Positions 8,491 through 19,148 of a stretch of 64,000 bases of DNA are shown here, piece after piece. A program made the position numbers and the translations under genes. The DNA comes from JAFGSG01 sp964626055. GTDB lineage: Bacteria > Spirochaetota > UBA4802 > JAFGDQ01. Location: contig CAZVDF010000004.1 of the NCBI GenBank assembly GCA_964626055.1, forward strand, positions 1-64,000. The letters run 5' to 3'. The stretch's first letter is position 1, and each line of letters begins with the position of its first letter. The notes under the pieces are model-generated. The model was not told the DNA's origin. It saw nothing but the letters and a program-made list of their open reading frames with translations, and ran no database searches.

Positions 8491-9042
8491 TTAGAAATAA
8501 GCTTTAACTCCAAGAGCCATACCGACTTTCTGACCGCTGAGGTCGCTGCCGTTGCTGTATTTGACGTACGGGGAAATGAACACTTCGCCGTATGCATAAA
8601 TATTTTTATACAGCATATATACCGCGCCGCCCTGCAGCCTGAGTTCCGTCTGCTTTACTTTACCCGCATCCTGTTTAACCTGCTCATACAGAAGCCCTGC
8701 TCCGACATAAGGCAGAACCGGAGCCTTGATCATTGTCAAATAATAATTTGCCAGCGGTCCGAAAGAAGTGGTTTTTGTCTTTCCACCCGTTTCATTTTTT
8801 TCGCTCTTATAGCCGACTTTTCCGCCGATCGATAAATTATCCATAAAGAAGTACTGCACTTCGGGCTCGTAACCCATCGCGAGAAACGTAAATGCCGACA
8901 TTTCATCAAGATCTCCCATGCCTACCCAGTAGGAGAAGAGAGGCAAAGAAACCGAAATGTTCCCTTTTACAGCCGGACTCTCGGCAGCAAAAGCCGGAAT
9001 TGCGAGAAGGACTAAAACAACGATGATAAGAAGTTTTTTCAT
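8491..9042 (-). CDS. Outer-membrane beta-barrel protein
   Basis: The 183-residue protein has a clear signal peptide (MKKLLIIVVLVLLAIPAFA, cleaved after AFA) and a mature part of alternating polar and hydrophobic strands rich in G, Y and aromatic residues. It ends in a terminal phenylalanine (GVKAYF), the usual signal for barrel insertion. It resembles the small OmpW/OmpA-like eight-strand class. The function is unknown and could be structural or a small pore. GGAGG lies eight bases before the start. Confidence 0.8.
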   Translation of the reverse strand: MKKLLIIVVLVLLAIPAFAAESPAVKGNISVSLPLFSYWVGMGDLDEMSAFTFLAMGYEPEVQYFFMDNLSIGGKVGYKSEKNETGGKTKTTSFGPLANYYLTMIKAPVLPYVGAGLLYEQVKQDAGKVKQTELRLQGGAVYMLYKNIYAYGEVFISPYVKYSNGSDLSGQKVGMALGVKAYF

Positions 9043-9452
9043 ATGATTTTCCTCCGATATTTTATATATTAGAACCGCCGCCGACTGCTGCGGTTAAAAT
9101 TATATTCAAATGCCATAGGGCCAATTCATGGAATCGTCCCGCAACATTCTTTGCTGGATAAGCGATCTCCAAAATAGAATGCTATTGCTGGAACACAGGT
9201 AATCTTTAGAGCGGTCTATTGATTATTAATGCAACCATGTTGAACAACGGAGACGTCAATTTCAATAGCGGCCACTTTAAAAAAATGAAAAAATTAATCA
9301 ACAAATATTTTATTATAATTATTGACTTAATTAAGTCCCGGTGGAGAATTCATTTTTTCAGCTATAAAGACATCGGAATTTCGCCGCACGCGGCTCCGGA
9401 ACGTTTTTGTCCGGTCGGAACGGAATTACTATCAAAAATAAATTATCCAAAA
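9043..9452. other. Intergenic region upstream of ribF
   Basis: The ribF reading frame stays open upstream to 9219, but the 78 extra residues lack similarity to RibF and are rich in AT-encoded amino acids. I see no other gene or clear RNA structure, and no recognisable FMN riboswitch core. Confidence 0.4.
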
Positions 9453-10379
9453 ATGAAAATTTTATTTGAAATACCCGAGGGACCGGGAGAATTTTTTAAT
9501 CCTGTCCTGACCATAGGTACCTTTGACGGAGTCCATGCCGGGCATCAGAAGATCCTTCAAACTTTATTTACCATTGCCAGGGAGAAAAAAGCGGATCCTG
9601 TCGTACTGACCTTTGCCGCTCATCCGAGAAAGATACTTAATCCCGGGACTCCTCCCCGGATCCTGACGACAAAGGGTGAAAAGATAAGAGCCATTCAGGA
9701 ATGCGGGATCGACAATATAATTATGTTGCAATTTACAAAAGATATGTCTAACATGCATGCAGATGATTTTTTAAAATTGATGGTTGATAAAATAGGGATT
9801 GCCCATCTTGTTGTCGGCTATGATCACGCCTTCGGTAAGGACAGGGACGGCAATTTTAAATATTTAAGCGATATTTCAAAAAAATTCGGATTCGATATCA
9901 CCAGGGTTGAGCCGAGGAATTTCCATTCGGCCCCGATTTCGTCTTCATGGATAAGGGCCGAAATCGAAGACGGTAATATTTCATTTGCCAATACGCTGCT
10001 GTCGCGCAGGTACAGCCTGTTCGGTAAAGTAGTGAAAGGTGATGGAAGGGGAGCGAAGATAGGCTTTCCGACGGCGAATATTGTTCCAGAAGATCCCGAC
10101 AAGGTCATCCCGAAAGACGGAGTATATTCGGTAAAGGTCGTACTGGATAAAAATATCAGAAAGAACGGGATGCTGAACATCGGCACAAACCCGACTTTTT
10201 CCAATACCGAGAGAACAATCGAACTTAATATTTTTGACTTTAAGAAGGATATTTACGGGGAAGTGCTTGAAATCGATTTTTTCGACAGGCTTAGAGATGA
10301 AATAAAATTCGATACGCCTGAATTGCTGATAGAACAGCTGTATAAAGATAAAATTTCCGCGCAGGAAAAACTGGCATGA
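9453..10379 (+). CDS. ribF: Bifunctional riboflavin kinase / FAD synthetase
   Basis: RibF converts riboflavin to FMN and then to FAD. The N-terminal nucleotidyltransferase domain shows IGTFDGVHAGHQKI with the HxGH motif at residues 28-31. The C-terminal kinase domain shows GKVVKGDGRGAKIGFPTANI, followed by DGVYSVKV and NIGTNPTF. Counting from the ATG at 9453 gives 308 residues, the normal family length, and a typical N-terminus (MKILFEI). No strong ribosome site is visible there. The stop overlaps the start of the following alkyltransferase gene. Confidence 0.93.
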   Translation: MKILFEIPEGPGEFFNPVLTIGTFDGVHAGHQKILQTLFTIAREKKADPVVLTFAAHPRKILNPGTPPRILTTKGEKIRAIQECGIDNIIMLQFTKDMSNMHADDFLKLMVDKIGIAHLVVGYDHAFGKDRDGNFKYLSDISKKFGFDITRVEPRNFHSAPISSSWIRAEIEDGNISFANTLLSRRYSLFGKVVKGDGRGAKIGFPTANIVPEDPDKVIPKDGVYSVKVVLDKNIRKNGMLNIGTNPTFSNTERTIELNIFDFKKDIYGEVLEIDFFDRLRDEIKFDTPELLIEQLYKDKISAQEKLA

Positions 10380-10897
10380 TGCTTAATTATTTAAAAAAAT
10401 TCGGTGATTTATCCTGCTATACCTATCCTTTCCCGACAGGCAGGCTATATCTTTTCGGCAATAAAGAATCTTTAAAGCTTATAGCTTTCGGACATTGCAT
10501 AAATCATAAAAAAGAGATCGAGAAAATGTTTAAATCTTCTCTTACCAGCGAGATCGAAAAAGCGATAGGATACCTCGACCGCTACCTCGTCGGGGAAAAC
10601 GGGGAACTGCCGAATCTGGATCTCCTGTCTTATACCGATAAGGAAAGGAAAGTCTATAGCGAATTGATAAAAGTAAAATTCGGGAAAACGGTGTCGTATA
10701 AGGAATTATCGGAAAAAGCCGGTATAAAAAACGGCGCCAGGTTTGTCGGCACTACAATGGCAAGGAATTATTTCCCCATATTTATCCCATGCCACAGAGT
10801 TGTCAACTCAAATGGGATTATCGGTAATTATTCGGCAGGGAAAACGATAAAAAGTTTTCTTTTGCAGCATGAAAAGGTATTGTTAAAGCAGAAATAA
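10376..10897 (+). CDS. ogt: Methylated-DNA--protein-cysteine methyltransferase
   Basis: This suicide repair protein takes alkyl groups from O6-alkylguanine onto a cysteine. The active-site IPCHRVV has its nucleophile at C139, the helix-turn-helix segment GARFVGTTMARN precedes it, and GNYSAGKTIKSFLLQHE follows as expected. At 173 residues it has the usual Ogt length with a weakly conserved N-terminal domain. Its ATG overlaps the ribF stop by four bases, so the two are translationally coupled. Confidence 0.92.
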   Translation: MMLNYLKKFGDLSCYTYPFPTGRLYLFGNKESLKLIAFGHCINHKKEIEKMFKSSLTSEIEKAIGYLDRYLVGENGELPNLDLLSYTDKERKVYSELIKVKFGKTVSYKELSEKAGIKNGARFVGTTMARNYFPIFIPCHRVVNSNGIIGNYSAGKTIKSFLLQHEKVLLKQK

Positions 10898-10904
10898 ATA
10901 TTCA

Positions 10905-12029
10905 ATGGATATATTAAAAAATATCCCCATAATCCATTTAAATACGGCAGACAGCTGGAGGGGAGGGGAAAAACAGACTTTTTATCTGGCGTCCCTTCTC
11001 CATCAAAGAGGTTTTTTATCTTACTGCATATGCCAGAAAAATTCGCCGCTTCAGGAAAATCTTTACAAGAACGGGATACCTCATTTTCCGGTCAGGATGA
11101 GATCGGAATTCGATATAATCGCAGCAAAAAAAATTTCCGGACTGTTAAAAAACATAAAGGCCCAGATATTGCACATGCATACCGCGCACGGCCACTCGCT
11201 CGGGTATTTAAGTAATTTTTTTTACAGGGTCCCGGTAAATATTGTGTCCCGCCGCGTTGATTTCAGAATTAAAAAAAATATATTCAGCCGTCTCAAATAT
11301 GATTACCCCGCTAAATACATTGCCGTTTCCAAAGCCATCAGGGATATACTCATTTCGGACGGCATACCCCGGGGGAAAGTAATATCTGTCTATTCCGGGA
11401 TCGATCTTAAGGATTATAAAAATATCAGGTCCGATTATCTGCCGGGTGAATTCAACGCGATCCCGGATATAAGAAAAAAAATTAAGCTTGTAAATGTCGC
11501 GGCGCTTACCGATCAGAAAGATCACGCGACGCTCATTAAGGCTGTCGGGATTATTGTTAAAGAATTTGAAAATATAGCCCTGTTTATCGCAGGGAGCGGC
11601 GAGCTTGGGGAAAGACTCGTTAACCTGCGCGACAGCCTCGGGCTTAAAGATCATATTATATTTACGGGATTCAGAACGGACGCTCTAAACCTGATCGATT
11701 TCGCGGATATTTTCGTGATGTCTTCAAGGCTGGAGGGTCTCGGAACTTCAATTATCGACGCTATGGCTTTGAGAAAGCCGGTTGTGGCTACCGCTGCCGG
11801 AGGCATACCAGAGCTCATCCGCAATCATGAGAACGGGATGCTTGTTCCCGTCGGGGACCCGGACGCTCTTGCCGGAGCGCTGATCGAACTCATCCGGAAT
11901 AAAAAGCTGCGAAGGGAAATAGCCGGCTCTGCATTTAAAGACGCAGGGAAGTTCTCGATAGAAAAGACAGTCGATAACACAATAGATATTTACAGGGATT
12001 TATACGGAAGGTTTTTAAGCATGGCCTGA
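10905..12029 (+). CDS. Glycosyltransferase family 4 protein
   Basis: The 374-residue protein has the GT-B fold. The N-terminal half holds DSWRGGEKQTFYLA and HMHTAHGHSLGYL; the C-terminal half holds the donor-site segment SSRLEGLGTSIIDAMALRKP and AAGGIPELI. The second acidic residue of the E-x7-E motif is aspartate. It probably transfers a nucleotide-sugar residue to an envelope glycan or lipid at the inner face of the membrane; the acceptor is unknown. It starts seven bases after the alkyltransferase and closes the ribF transcript. Confidence 0.85.
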   Translation: MDILKNIPIIHLNTADSWRGGEKQTFYLASLLHQRGFLSYCICQKNSPLQENLYKNGIPHFPVRMRSEFDIIAAKKISGLLKNIKAQILHMHTAHGHSLGYLSNFFYRVPVNIVSRRVDFRIKKNIFSRLKYDYPAKYIAVSKAIRDILISDGIPRGKVISVYSGIDLKDYKNIRSDYLPGEFNAIPDIRKKIKLVNVAALTDQKDHATLIKAVGIIVKEFENIALFIAGSGELGERLVNLRDSLGLKDHIIFTGFRTDALNLIDFADIFVMSSRLEGLGTSIIDAMALRKPVVATAAGGIPELIRNHENGMLVPVGDPDALAGALIELIRNKKLRREIAGSAFKDAGKFSIEKTVDNTIDIYRDLYGRFLSMA

Positions 12030-12039
12030 TTAAAAAAAT

Positions 12040-12112
<73 letters not shown>

Positions 12113-12161
12113 GGATTCGAAAACCAAAATATTTTATGAACTAAAAAAGTCAATTATTAAT

Positions 12162-14183
12162 TTATTTGATAAGTTTTGCTCTTCTTTTCCGGAAAGGATA
12201 TACCGGGTCGTTAACATCTATATCTTCGGTATCTCTGGCCAGCTTCGCAGTCGCGGAAGAGATCATTGTGTCCGCGTCGTTTACCTGCAGTACGAGTTTC
12301 TTTTTTAATTTAAGAAGATCTTTGTCTTCAGAGCTGTCCAGCTTGTAGATCACGATGAAATCCCCCGGCTTAATGCCGTCTATCAGTCCCAGATTCACTA
12401 TAACATTATTATCACCGATATCAAGCACCCTGCCTTTAAACGGGATAGAATCGTATAATCTGTTCGCGACCCTTACGGATATATTGGGCAGGCTCTCTTT
12501 CCCGCTTTCTGAAATTTGAAAATTATTTATTATGACTCCCGAATGAAAATCCATAAGCTCAAAATCTATCGCCAGATAGTTCAAGCCCTCCCGGTATGTC
12601 CCGAATACGATAAAGTCCGGTTTTTCTATTTTTTCCTGTTTGACCATGTCCCCGATAATTTCGAGGTTGTCGCCGAGGAACTGCCTGTCGTCTTTCAATG
12701 ATCTGGATATTTCAAGTCTTTTCTGAACGCTCACAGGCTGCATCCTGCCGTATTGCGCGAGCGCAAATGTGAGGTGATTTGCTATGACTTCGCCAGCGTC
12801 CGGGTGAAGGCTTACCGGCTCGAGCGAAGTAAAATTCAATATAAGGACTCTCGGCACGTCTCTCGGCGGGAGCTCGGTCGAATAGCCGGCTCTGTGATAT
12901 ACCCTGTCCCTTCTTTTAATAATGGCGACTTTAAGCATATCCTGATATTTGTTCTCGGGATAGAGGCTGAAAAGCGTTTTGGATTCATTGACGAATAATT
13001 CGTTGTAATTTAAAGTTTGATATATGTCCCTCAGACCCTCTCTCGATATCCTGTTCAAAGGATTCAGAAGAAGCGATCTCTGCAGATGCATAACGGCTTC
13101 TTTTGCCAGATTGATCTTTAATTTATCCAGCGAAGCCCTGTAATGCTCTTCGCTGAATTTCACTCTAAGCGGATGGCCTTCCGCAAAGTCGTTAAGCACG
13201 AGAAAATCTTCAAGCCTTGATCTGAGTATGCTGTCGGACGGCGAATGTTTCATGGCTTTTAAAAAAAAATTTAACGCATTCGCGGGATCATCCATATTCG
13301 CATAAGCAATTGCCATGTCGTAATACGAAATGCCGTTATCAGGATAATCTGCTGCCGATTTCTTGAAATAATTAATTGCCTCGTCGTAATTTTTCTGCAG
13401 AAGAAACAGACTGCCCATACTTCTGTTGGCTGCCAGGTTTTCGGAATGGATCGCAAGCGCTTTTCTGAATTTATCCGCGGCTTCCGCCATGTACACCGTA
13501 TCCTGGCTTTCCCTGAAGTCACGGAGCAGTATCCGGCCGTATTTAACATAAGCGTCGGGCATATTTTCTCTGGCATCGATCGCTTTTCGAACATAGTCCT
13601 TCGCTTCTTCGTCCCTCTTTTCCCTTATTTTTATATCTGCCATCAGCAGCAGAGAATCGTAATGATATGGATCGCTTTTAAAAATATCCGCCAGCTGTCT
13701 TTTCGCCCAGATGTTCCTGTCCATCAGGTAGTAAATATTGGCGATCCCGTATTTCGCGTCCGTGCCGTCAGCCGAAAGCTTTAACGAAGTGTTGAAATAT
13801 TTAAGCCCGTCGTTGTATTTCCCGAGCTCGGTCATCGCGAAGCCGAGACCGTTTATCGCCCCGACATTGTTCTTATCCAGCTTTAAAACATCGCTGAAAA
13901 GATTTATTGATTCCGGGAACGCCTCGGTTTTAAGGTATGCTTTCCCCAGGCCGAGTATGGCTTCCTTGTATCTGGAGTTCTGTTTGAGCGCGTTCTTAAA
14001 AGACAGGATCGCCCTGAAATGATCGCCCCTTGCAAGGTATTCCCATCCTTCCTTGTTGTAAGAGATCGCGTTCTTTTTCTGGGCATATTCAAGCGAGAGG
14101 ATCACTGAAGAAAAAATAAAAAGAAATAAAATGGAGGATATTATTCCATTGACTTTATTTATTTTTTTTATTCCCGTGATCAT
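12162..14183 (-). CDS. TPR protein with C-terminal CsgG/FlgT-like domains
   Basis: The 673-residue protein has an N-terminal membrane anchor or signal near residues 14-32, then about ten TPR units to residue 430. A segment resembling the CsgG/FlgT nucleotide-free fold follows (RVLILNFTSLEP, then HLTFALAQYG and PDFIVFGTYREG). Near residues 580-620 is a small beta domain (GRVLDIGDNNVIVNLGLIDGIKPGDFIVIY) like the C-terminal domain of FlgT. It is probably periplasmic and scaffolding, perhaps at a secretion or flagellar envelope structure. That role is inferred from domain similarity only. Confidence 0.7.
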   Translation of the reverse strand: MITGIKKINKVNGIISSILFLFIFSSVILSLEYAQKKNAISYNKEGWEYLARGDHFRAILSFKNALKQNSRYKEAILGLGKAYLKTEAFPESINLFSDVLKLDKNNVGAINGLGFAMTELGKYNDGLKYFNTSLKLSADGTDAKYGIANIYYLMDRNIWAKRQLADIFKSDPYHYDSLLLMADIKIREKRDEEAKDYVRKAIDARENMPDAYVKYGRILLRDFRESQDTVYMAEAADKFRKALAIHSENLAANRSMGSLFLLQKNYDEAINYFKKSAADYPDNGISYYDMAIAYANMDDPANALNFFLKAMKHSPSDSILRSRLEDFLVLNDFAEGHPLRVKFSEEHYRASLDKLKINLAKEAVMHLQRSLLLNPLNRISREGLRDIYQTLNYNELFVNESKTLFSLYPENKYQDMLKVAIIKRRDRVYHRAGYSTELPPRDVPRVLILNFTSLEPVSLHPDAGEVIANHLTFALAQYGRMQPVSVQKRLEISRSLKDDRQFLGDNLEIIGDMVKQEKIEKPDFIVFGTYREGLNYLAIDFELMDFHSGVIINNFQISESGKESLPNISVRVANRLYDSIPFKGRVLDIGDNNVIVNLGLIDGIKPGDFIVIYKLDSSEDKDLLKLKKKLVLQVNDADTMISSATAKLARDTEDIDVNDPVYPFRKRRAKLIK

Positions 14184-14235
14184 TAATTATTCTCATATTA
14201 AATGATGATTAAACGGATGGCAGATATTTATACGG

Positions 14236-14347
14236 ATAATCTGACTGGATAATGTCTATTTCGAAACCGCGTAAAAAACATCCTGTTTTACGCGGTTTTG
14301 GCGACATCCATGTCGCCGGCTCCATAGATATTATCCAGTCAGATTAT
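14236..14347. repeat. Cloverleaf-like inverted-repeat element
   Basis: Two 24-base arms, 14236-14259 and 14324-14347, are inverted copies with a single G-T difference. Between them lie two perfect hairpins: 14265-14276 paired with 14286-14297 (12 bp) and 14300-14307 paired with 14310-14317 (8 bp). The whole forms a three-way junction of 112 bases. It sits between the TPR gene and tRNA-Ala, with no open reading frame inside. It resembles a palindromic miniature element or REP-like sequence. Confidence 0.8.
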
Positions 14348-14481
14348 AGATGAATTCTCAACTAAAATAAGTTTCTGGCAATCCATCCTGCTATTATAGC
14401 AATTATTTCACTTCCATAAATAAAGCCTGGTATGATAATAAGTCAAGAGATATTCTGGTCTGCGGTTTCGTCTTTTTTCGG

Positions 14482-14509
14482 TTGACCTTTTTAGGCGACC
14501 TGATAAATA
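14482..14509 (+). promoter_or_regulatory. Putative promoter of tRNA-Ala
   Basis: TTGACC at 14482-14487 and TAAATA at 14504-14509, with a 16-base spacer, lie 15 bases before the tRNA. This is a match to sigma-70 consensus by eye only. Confidence 0.4.
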
Positions 14510-14524
14510 TTGCAATGTTCACAG

Positions 14525-14597
14525 GGGGCTGTAGCTCAGTTGGGAGAGCGCTTGAATCGCACTCAAGAGGTCGCCGGTTCGATTCCGGTCAGCTCCA
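14525..14597 (+). tRNA. tRNA-Ala (anticodon CGC)
   Basis: The 73 bases fold fully. The acceptor arm is GGGGCTG with CAGCTCC (one G-T pair) and discriminator A, with a D stem GCTC/GAGC and an anticodon stem CTTGA/TCAAG. The loop ATCGCAC places CGC at positions 34-36, and the T arm carries GGTTCGATTCC. It would read the alanine codon GCG. CCA is not encoded. Confidence 0.95.
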
Positions 14598-15339
14598 ACT
14601 GAAAACCTTGTATTAAACGGGGTTTTAGGAAACTACCAGTCGACCGGCGCTTCTCAGACCTTAAAAATGTCGGATAAATGCAAGGTAAATCTGACCGGAG
14701 TTTGAGAAAATAGCCGGTTTTTCTGTTTATCCGCCCAAGTGCAAAGACGGAAAACCCATTTCACCGGAACTCATTTCAAAACAATAATTCATTTGCTGAT
14801 GTATCCTGATTTATCATTAATCACTTATATTAGTCTAAAATTTTTTGATGGGCTCAATTTACTTTTTACGATTAAATTAACAAATCCAGCCTTTTCGTAA
14901 TTTAATAATATTGAATGCTGCTTGCATAAAATTTTATAGCAGGAGATATTTGGGTAAACAAAATTGACAGCTTAAAAAGTTAGGGTTCGACGAGCACTGA
15001 CCTGACTTTTATTCCCGCAGGCAGGGTCCCGGTTTTTAAAAATCTTCCGAAAAAAATTAGATAACAACAGGCTTCCGGAGCGATAAGATCAAGTGTTATT
15101 ATCTCCGTGTCGTTGAGTATAATGCAACCGGGGGGTGACAGAATTTTCTTGAAAATAATACATTAAAGCATTATAATGAAAAGCACAGGATAGTAAGGGG
15201 GAAAAGTAAGAACGGGTATTACAGCAAATATTAGAATCCTTCTCAAAAATATGGTTTTATATGATCAGCCGACAATTGATTGAAATACATTTGTAATACT
15301 TATTTTGAAGATGACTTTTAATAAATTTTGGAACGTCTT
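14598..15339. other. Gene-less stretch before the first histidine kinase
   Basis: No open frame of convincing length, ribosome site or strong hairpin is visible over 740 bases. The composition is AT-rich. It may hold the kinase promoter or decayed sequence. Confidence 0.4.
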
Positions 15340-18300
15340 ATGCAGTCTAAATCCATAATCGGGGTCATCAGGAATATCGACAGGCTGACTGCTCACGAGA
15401 AGGACAGGCAGGGTCTGATTCAGCGGTGCTGCGAAATGCTTGCGGCGATTCCCACATACAGGCTTGCATGGATTCTGCTGGTAGATAAAGACTGGAATTT
15501 TACAGCCCTTGCAGCCGCGGGTCCTGACAGGCAAATAATAGAATCCCTGGCCGAACAGTCAGCCCGCGGCGAATATCTCCGGTGTGCGCGTGAGATACTG
15601 GCAAAAAAGAGTTCCTTCGCAGCGTGTGATGATGTGGAAAAATACCATAAGGGATGCTTCCTTGCCGGTTATCACAAAGGCGGTGCAGGTTTTACAAGCA
15701 GGCTGGAATATGACGGAAGAGTCTACGGAACTATTTCGGTTGATGTGGTTCGTGAGGCGGTCATGGACGCCGAAGAACAGGAATTATTCCAGAAGCTTGC
15801 CGGGGATATCGCCCGCGCTCTTGCCGGTATCGAAAGGGGGGAGATAAGCAGACAGGCTGGAGAGCAACTGAGACTGCAGGCGGAATGTCTTGATGCGGCT
15901 ACGGATTCGGTTCAAGTATGCGAGTCCGACGGTTCCTTTCTTTATGTAAACAGAGCAACATGTGCCATCACCGGGTATTCAAGAGACGAGCTTTTGAAAA
16001 TGAACCTGCCTCAAATAATAGCACCGGAATACGCGGCATTGTTGCCATCCAGAAAAGAAATACTCTTTGAACAGGGTCATCTTACAGTTGACTCCGCATT
16101 ACTGCGGAAGGACGGGACAATTGTTCCGGTCGAAGAACGTACTCAAATTATTGAGACGGACGGGAAAGACCGCATTCTCACAATCTCCAGGGACATTACC
16201 GAGCGCAAAGCATCAGAAAAGGCATTGCGGGAATCCGAGTTAAAGTACCGCACCCTGGTGGAAAACTCCATTGCGGGAGTTTACATTATACAGGATAACC
16301 TTTTTCGCTTTGTCAATAAAAGATTCTGCGAGATCCATGGGTATTCCTACGAGGAACTTGTGGATAAACTATCTCCCATGGACATTGCTGTTATTGATGA
16401 CAGGGAGCTTATTAAAGAAAATGTTAAGAAAAGACTGAATGGCGAAGTAAACAATATTCATTATTCGGTCAGAACGCTAAAAAAGAATGGGGAGATAGTT
16501 ATAGTAGATATCCTTGGACGTACCGTAATCTATAATGGACGGCCGGCTATTTTAGGGACTATTATTGACATTACTGAACAAAAGCGGATTGAGAATATTA
16601 TGAAAGCCCGCATCCGTCTGCTTGAATATGCCAATTCGCATTCTATGGATGAGTTACTTACTGCAACGCTTGATGAGATTGAAATGCTGACCGGGAGTAC
16701 GATCGGTTTTTATCATTTCCTCGATTCAGATCAGAAAACGCTTTCATTACAGGCATGGTCAACGAATGCGGTGAAGAATGTGTGTACAGCAAATGGGAAA
16801 GGCTCCCATTACGATATTGAGCAGGCCGGTGTATGGATTGATTGTATATATGAACGCCGTCCTGTAATTCACAATGATTATATGTCTTTAGACCATCGCA
16901 AAGGAATGCCTGAAGGGCATGCCCCGGTCATTCGTGAGGTAGTTGTTCCGGTTTTCAGAGGCGGTCTGATAAAAGCAATAATTGGTGTCGGCAACAAACC
17001 TGCTAATTATAATGAAAGCGATATTGAAATAGTATCACAGCTTGCAGATCTTTCGTGGGATATCACAGAACGTAAGCGGGCGGAGGAAGCTTTGCTGGAA
17101 AGCGAAAGTCGATATCGTCTTCTTGCAGAGAATCTGACTGATATCATATGGACTACCGATCTTGATCTGCGTTTTACATATGTCAGTCCTTCAATAGAAC
17201 GCCACCGCGGGTATAGCGTTGAAGAAGCACTTAAACATACGTTAAAAGAGATACTTACTCCCGCTTCTTTTGAAATTGCCAGAAAAGCTTTCATGGAAGG
17301 GATGGGAAGAGAAAAGCTGGATAAAAAAGATTTATTCAGAGTAAAGACGCTTGAGCTCGAAGAGATTCGTAAGGACGGATCCACTGNNNNNNNNNNGTAA
17401 GGTGAATTTTCTCCGCGGCCGGGGAGGCAGAGTGCTGGGCGTTCTCGGTGTGACCAGAGACATCACAGACCGCAAAGAAGCAGAGAAGAAGATGAACGGG
17501 CTGCAGGAACAGCTCCGGCAATCACAAAAGCTGGAAGCAATCGGCAGCCTCGCGGGAGGGATCGCGCATGACTTTAACAATTTATTAACAGTTATCAGCG
17601 GGTATTGTCAGCTTTCTTTTGTTAACTTAAAGGAAGGTGATCCGTTGAAGAATAACCTGCAGCAGATATTGAGAGCTTCAGACCGCGCCACGGATTTAAT
17701 ACGGCAGCTTCTGGCCTTCAGCCGGCGTCAGGTCATGGAATTAAAAGTGCTGGATATGAACAAACTCATTCAGGGCATGGAGAAGCTGCTGAACCGCTTG
17801 ATTGGAGAGGACATCAATCTTTTAATCTTACCGGCAGATGATCTTGGCAGGATTAAAGCTGATCCGGGACAGATAGAACAGGTAATATTGAATCTGACAG
17901 TGAATTCAAGGGATGCAATGCCGTCAGGAGGAAGGCTGATCCTTGAGACGAACAATGTTTATATTGATGAAGACTATGCCGGCAATCATATTGGCGTACA
18001 ACCGGGACATTATGTAATGCTGTCTGTAAGCGATACGGGATGCGGGATTACCCCTGAGAACAAGGACAGAATTTTTGAGCCCTTTTATACGACCAAGGAC
18101 AAGGAAAAAGGAACCGGCCTTGGATTGTCGACGGTTTACGGGATTGTAAAGCAGAGCGGAGGAAATATATGGGTTTATAGTGAGTTGGAGAAAGGGACTA
18201 CTTTTAAAATATATCTTCCGATGGTTAACGAACCCACTGAAGATATAAGCAAAAAAGAGATAAAAGATGAAGTTTCTTATGGCAATGAGACAATTCTTAT

Positions 18301-18670
18301 TGTTGAGGATGATGAGACTGTCCGGAAACTGGCTGTAAATATATTAAAAAGGCAGGGGTATAAATTATTTGAGGCTTCCAACAGCGGAGAAGCCTTACTT
18401 ATTTGTGAACAGCAAAAGGAACCTATACATTTAATCCTGACGGATGTAATAATGCCCAAGATGAATGGACCGGACTTAATAAAACGTCTGAAGCAAATCA
18501 GGCGGGATTTCAAGCCGCTCTTTATGTCGGGTTATTCCGACGAAGCTATTGTGTACCACGGTGTGCAGGAAGGAGAAATGGATTTTATTCAGAAACCGTT
18601 TACATTAGAAGGATTATCAAGAAAAGTACGTGAGGTTCTGGACAAAAACACGGTTAATTCTGCTGAGTAA
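15340..18670 (+). CDS. Hybrid sensor histidine kinase, interrupted by an assembly gap
   Basis: The order is GAF (about 25-170), two PAS domains (about 185-295 and 300-420), GAF (about 430-575), PAS (590 into the gap), HisKA with GGIAHDFNNLL, HATPase with NLTVNSRDAMP, DTGCGI and GTGLGLS, then a C-terminal receiver with LTDVIMPKMNG. No membrane segment is seen, so it is a cytoplasmic sensor. Ten N at 17387-17396 split the frame; the two sides rejoin if the true gap is a multiple of three, so it is almost surely one gene. The ATG at 15340 is chosen; a TTG at 15328 is possible. The receiver end is complete. Confidence 0.88.
17387..17396. other. Scaffold gap (10 N)
   Basis: The ten undetermined bases fall inside the PAS domain of the kinase, between RKDGST and KVNFLRG. 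The conserved PAS text expected here is about three or four residues. Confidence 0.99.
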
Positions 18671-19148
18671 AATTAAACTCTTTTATTTAATTTTTTTGTT
18701 CAGTACCAAATAAATTAAGCCAGCTATTGCACTAAGCAGGTTACCCTTCAACGACATGGAATCGGAGTTCATGCACAGCAGGCTTAGATATTTAATATAT
18801 GTATATATATGGCCTAAAAAAATTACACACTAAAAACAATCAAATTATACCCCCACCTCTTAAATATAGTTGAAGAAAGCAAAATTGATCCTTCGTCGAT
18901 AATTATTGACAGTAGTGATTTTGCTCTGCAAACATAATTCTGAGTGGTAATACGAATTAATCCCATAATGATAGATTTTGGGACACACTTTAAATGATAA
19001 GTACCGCCGGTGACATTAAAATACCTTGACATCTATTCGATAAAATGCTGTCCTTTAAAAAGAAAAGCTGATTATTATAAATAATCAGCTTTTGATCTCG
19101 CCGGAATTTATCGGGAATGCATTGCTATTAAAGATTTGAGAGAGAAAG
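18671..19148. other. Intergenic region between the two kinases
   Basis: It holds one strong hairpin at 19063-19093 and an interrupted inverted repeat (AGCAAAAT ... ATTTTGCT, near 18878-18925) enclosing a near-palindrome GTCGATAATTATTGAC. No gene is supported. Confidence 0.4.
19063..19093. terminator. Hairpin, probable terminator
   Basis: A perfect 13-bp stem (left arm 19063-19075, right arm 19081-19093) with loop TATAA has A and T tracts at its ends. It lies 56 bases before the second kinase, so it may end a read-through transcript from the first kinase or act as a leader attenuator. Confidence 0.55.

Noticed and set aside
9219..9452. N-terminal extension of ribF
   Set aside because: The extra 78 codons lack similarity to RibF and would make it unusually long; the internal ATG gives the normal length.
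18823..19032. 69-codon minus-strand frame between the kinases
   Set aside because: No ribosome site, no recognisable domain, and composition like non-coding AT-rich DNA.
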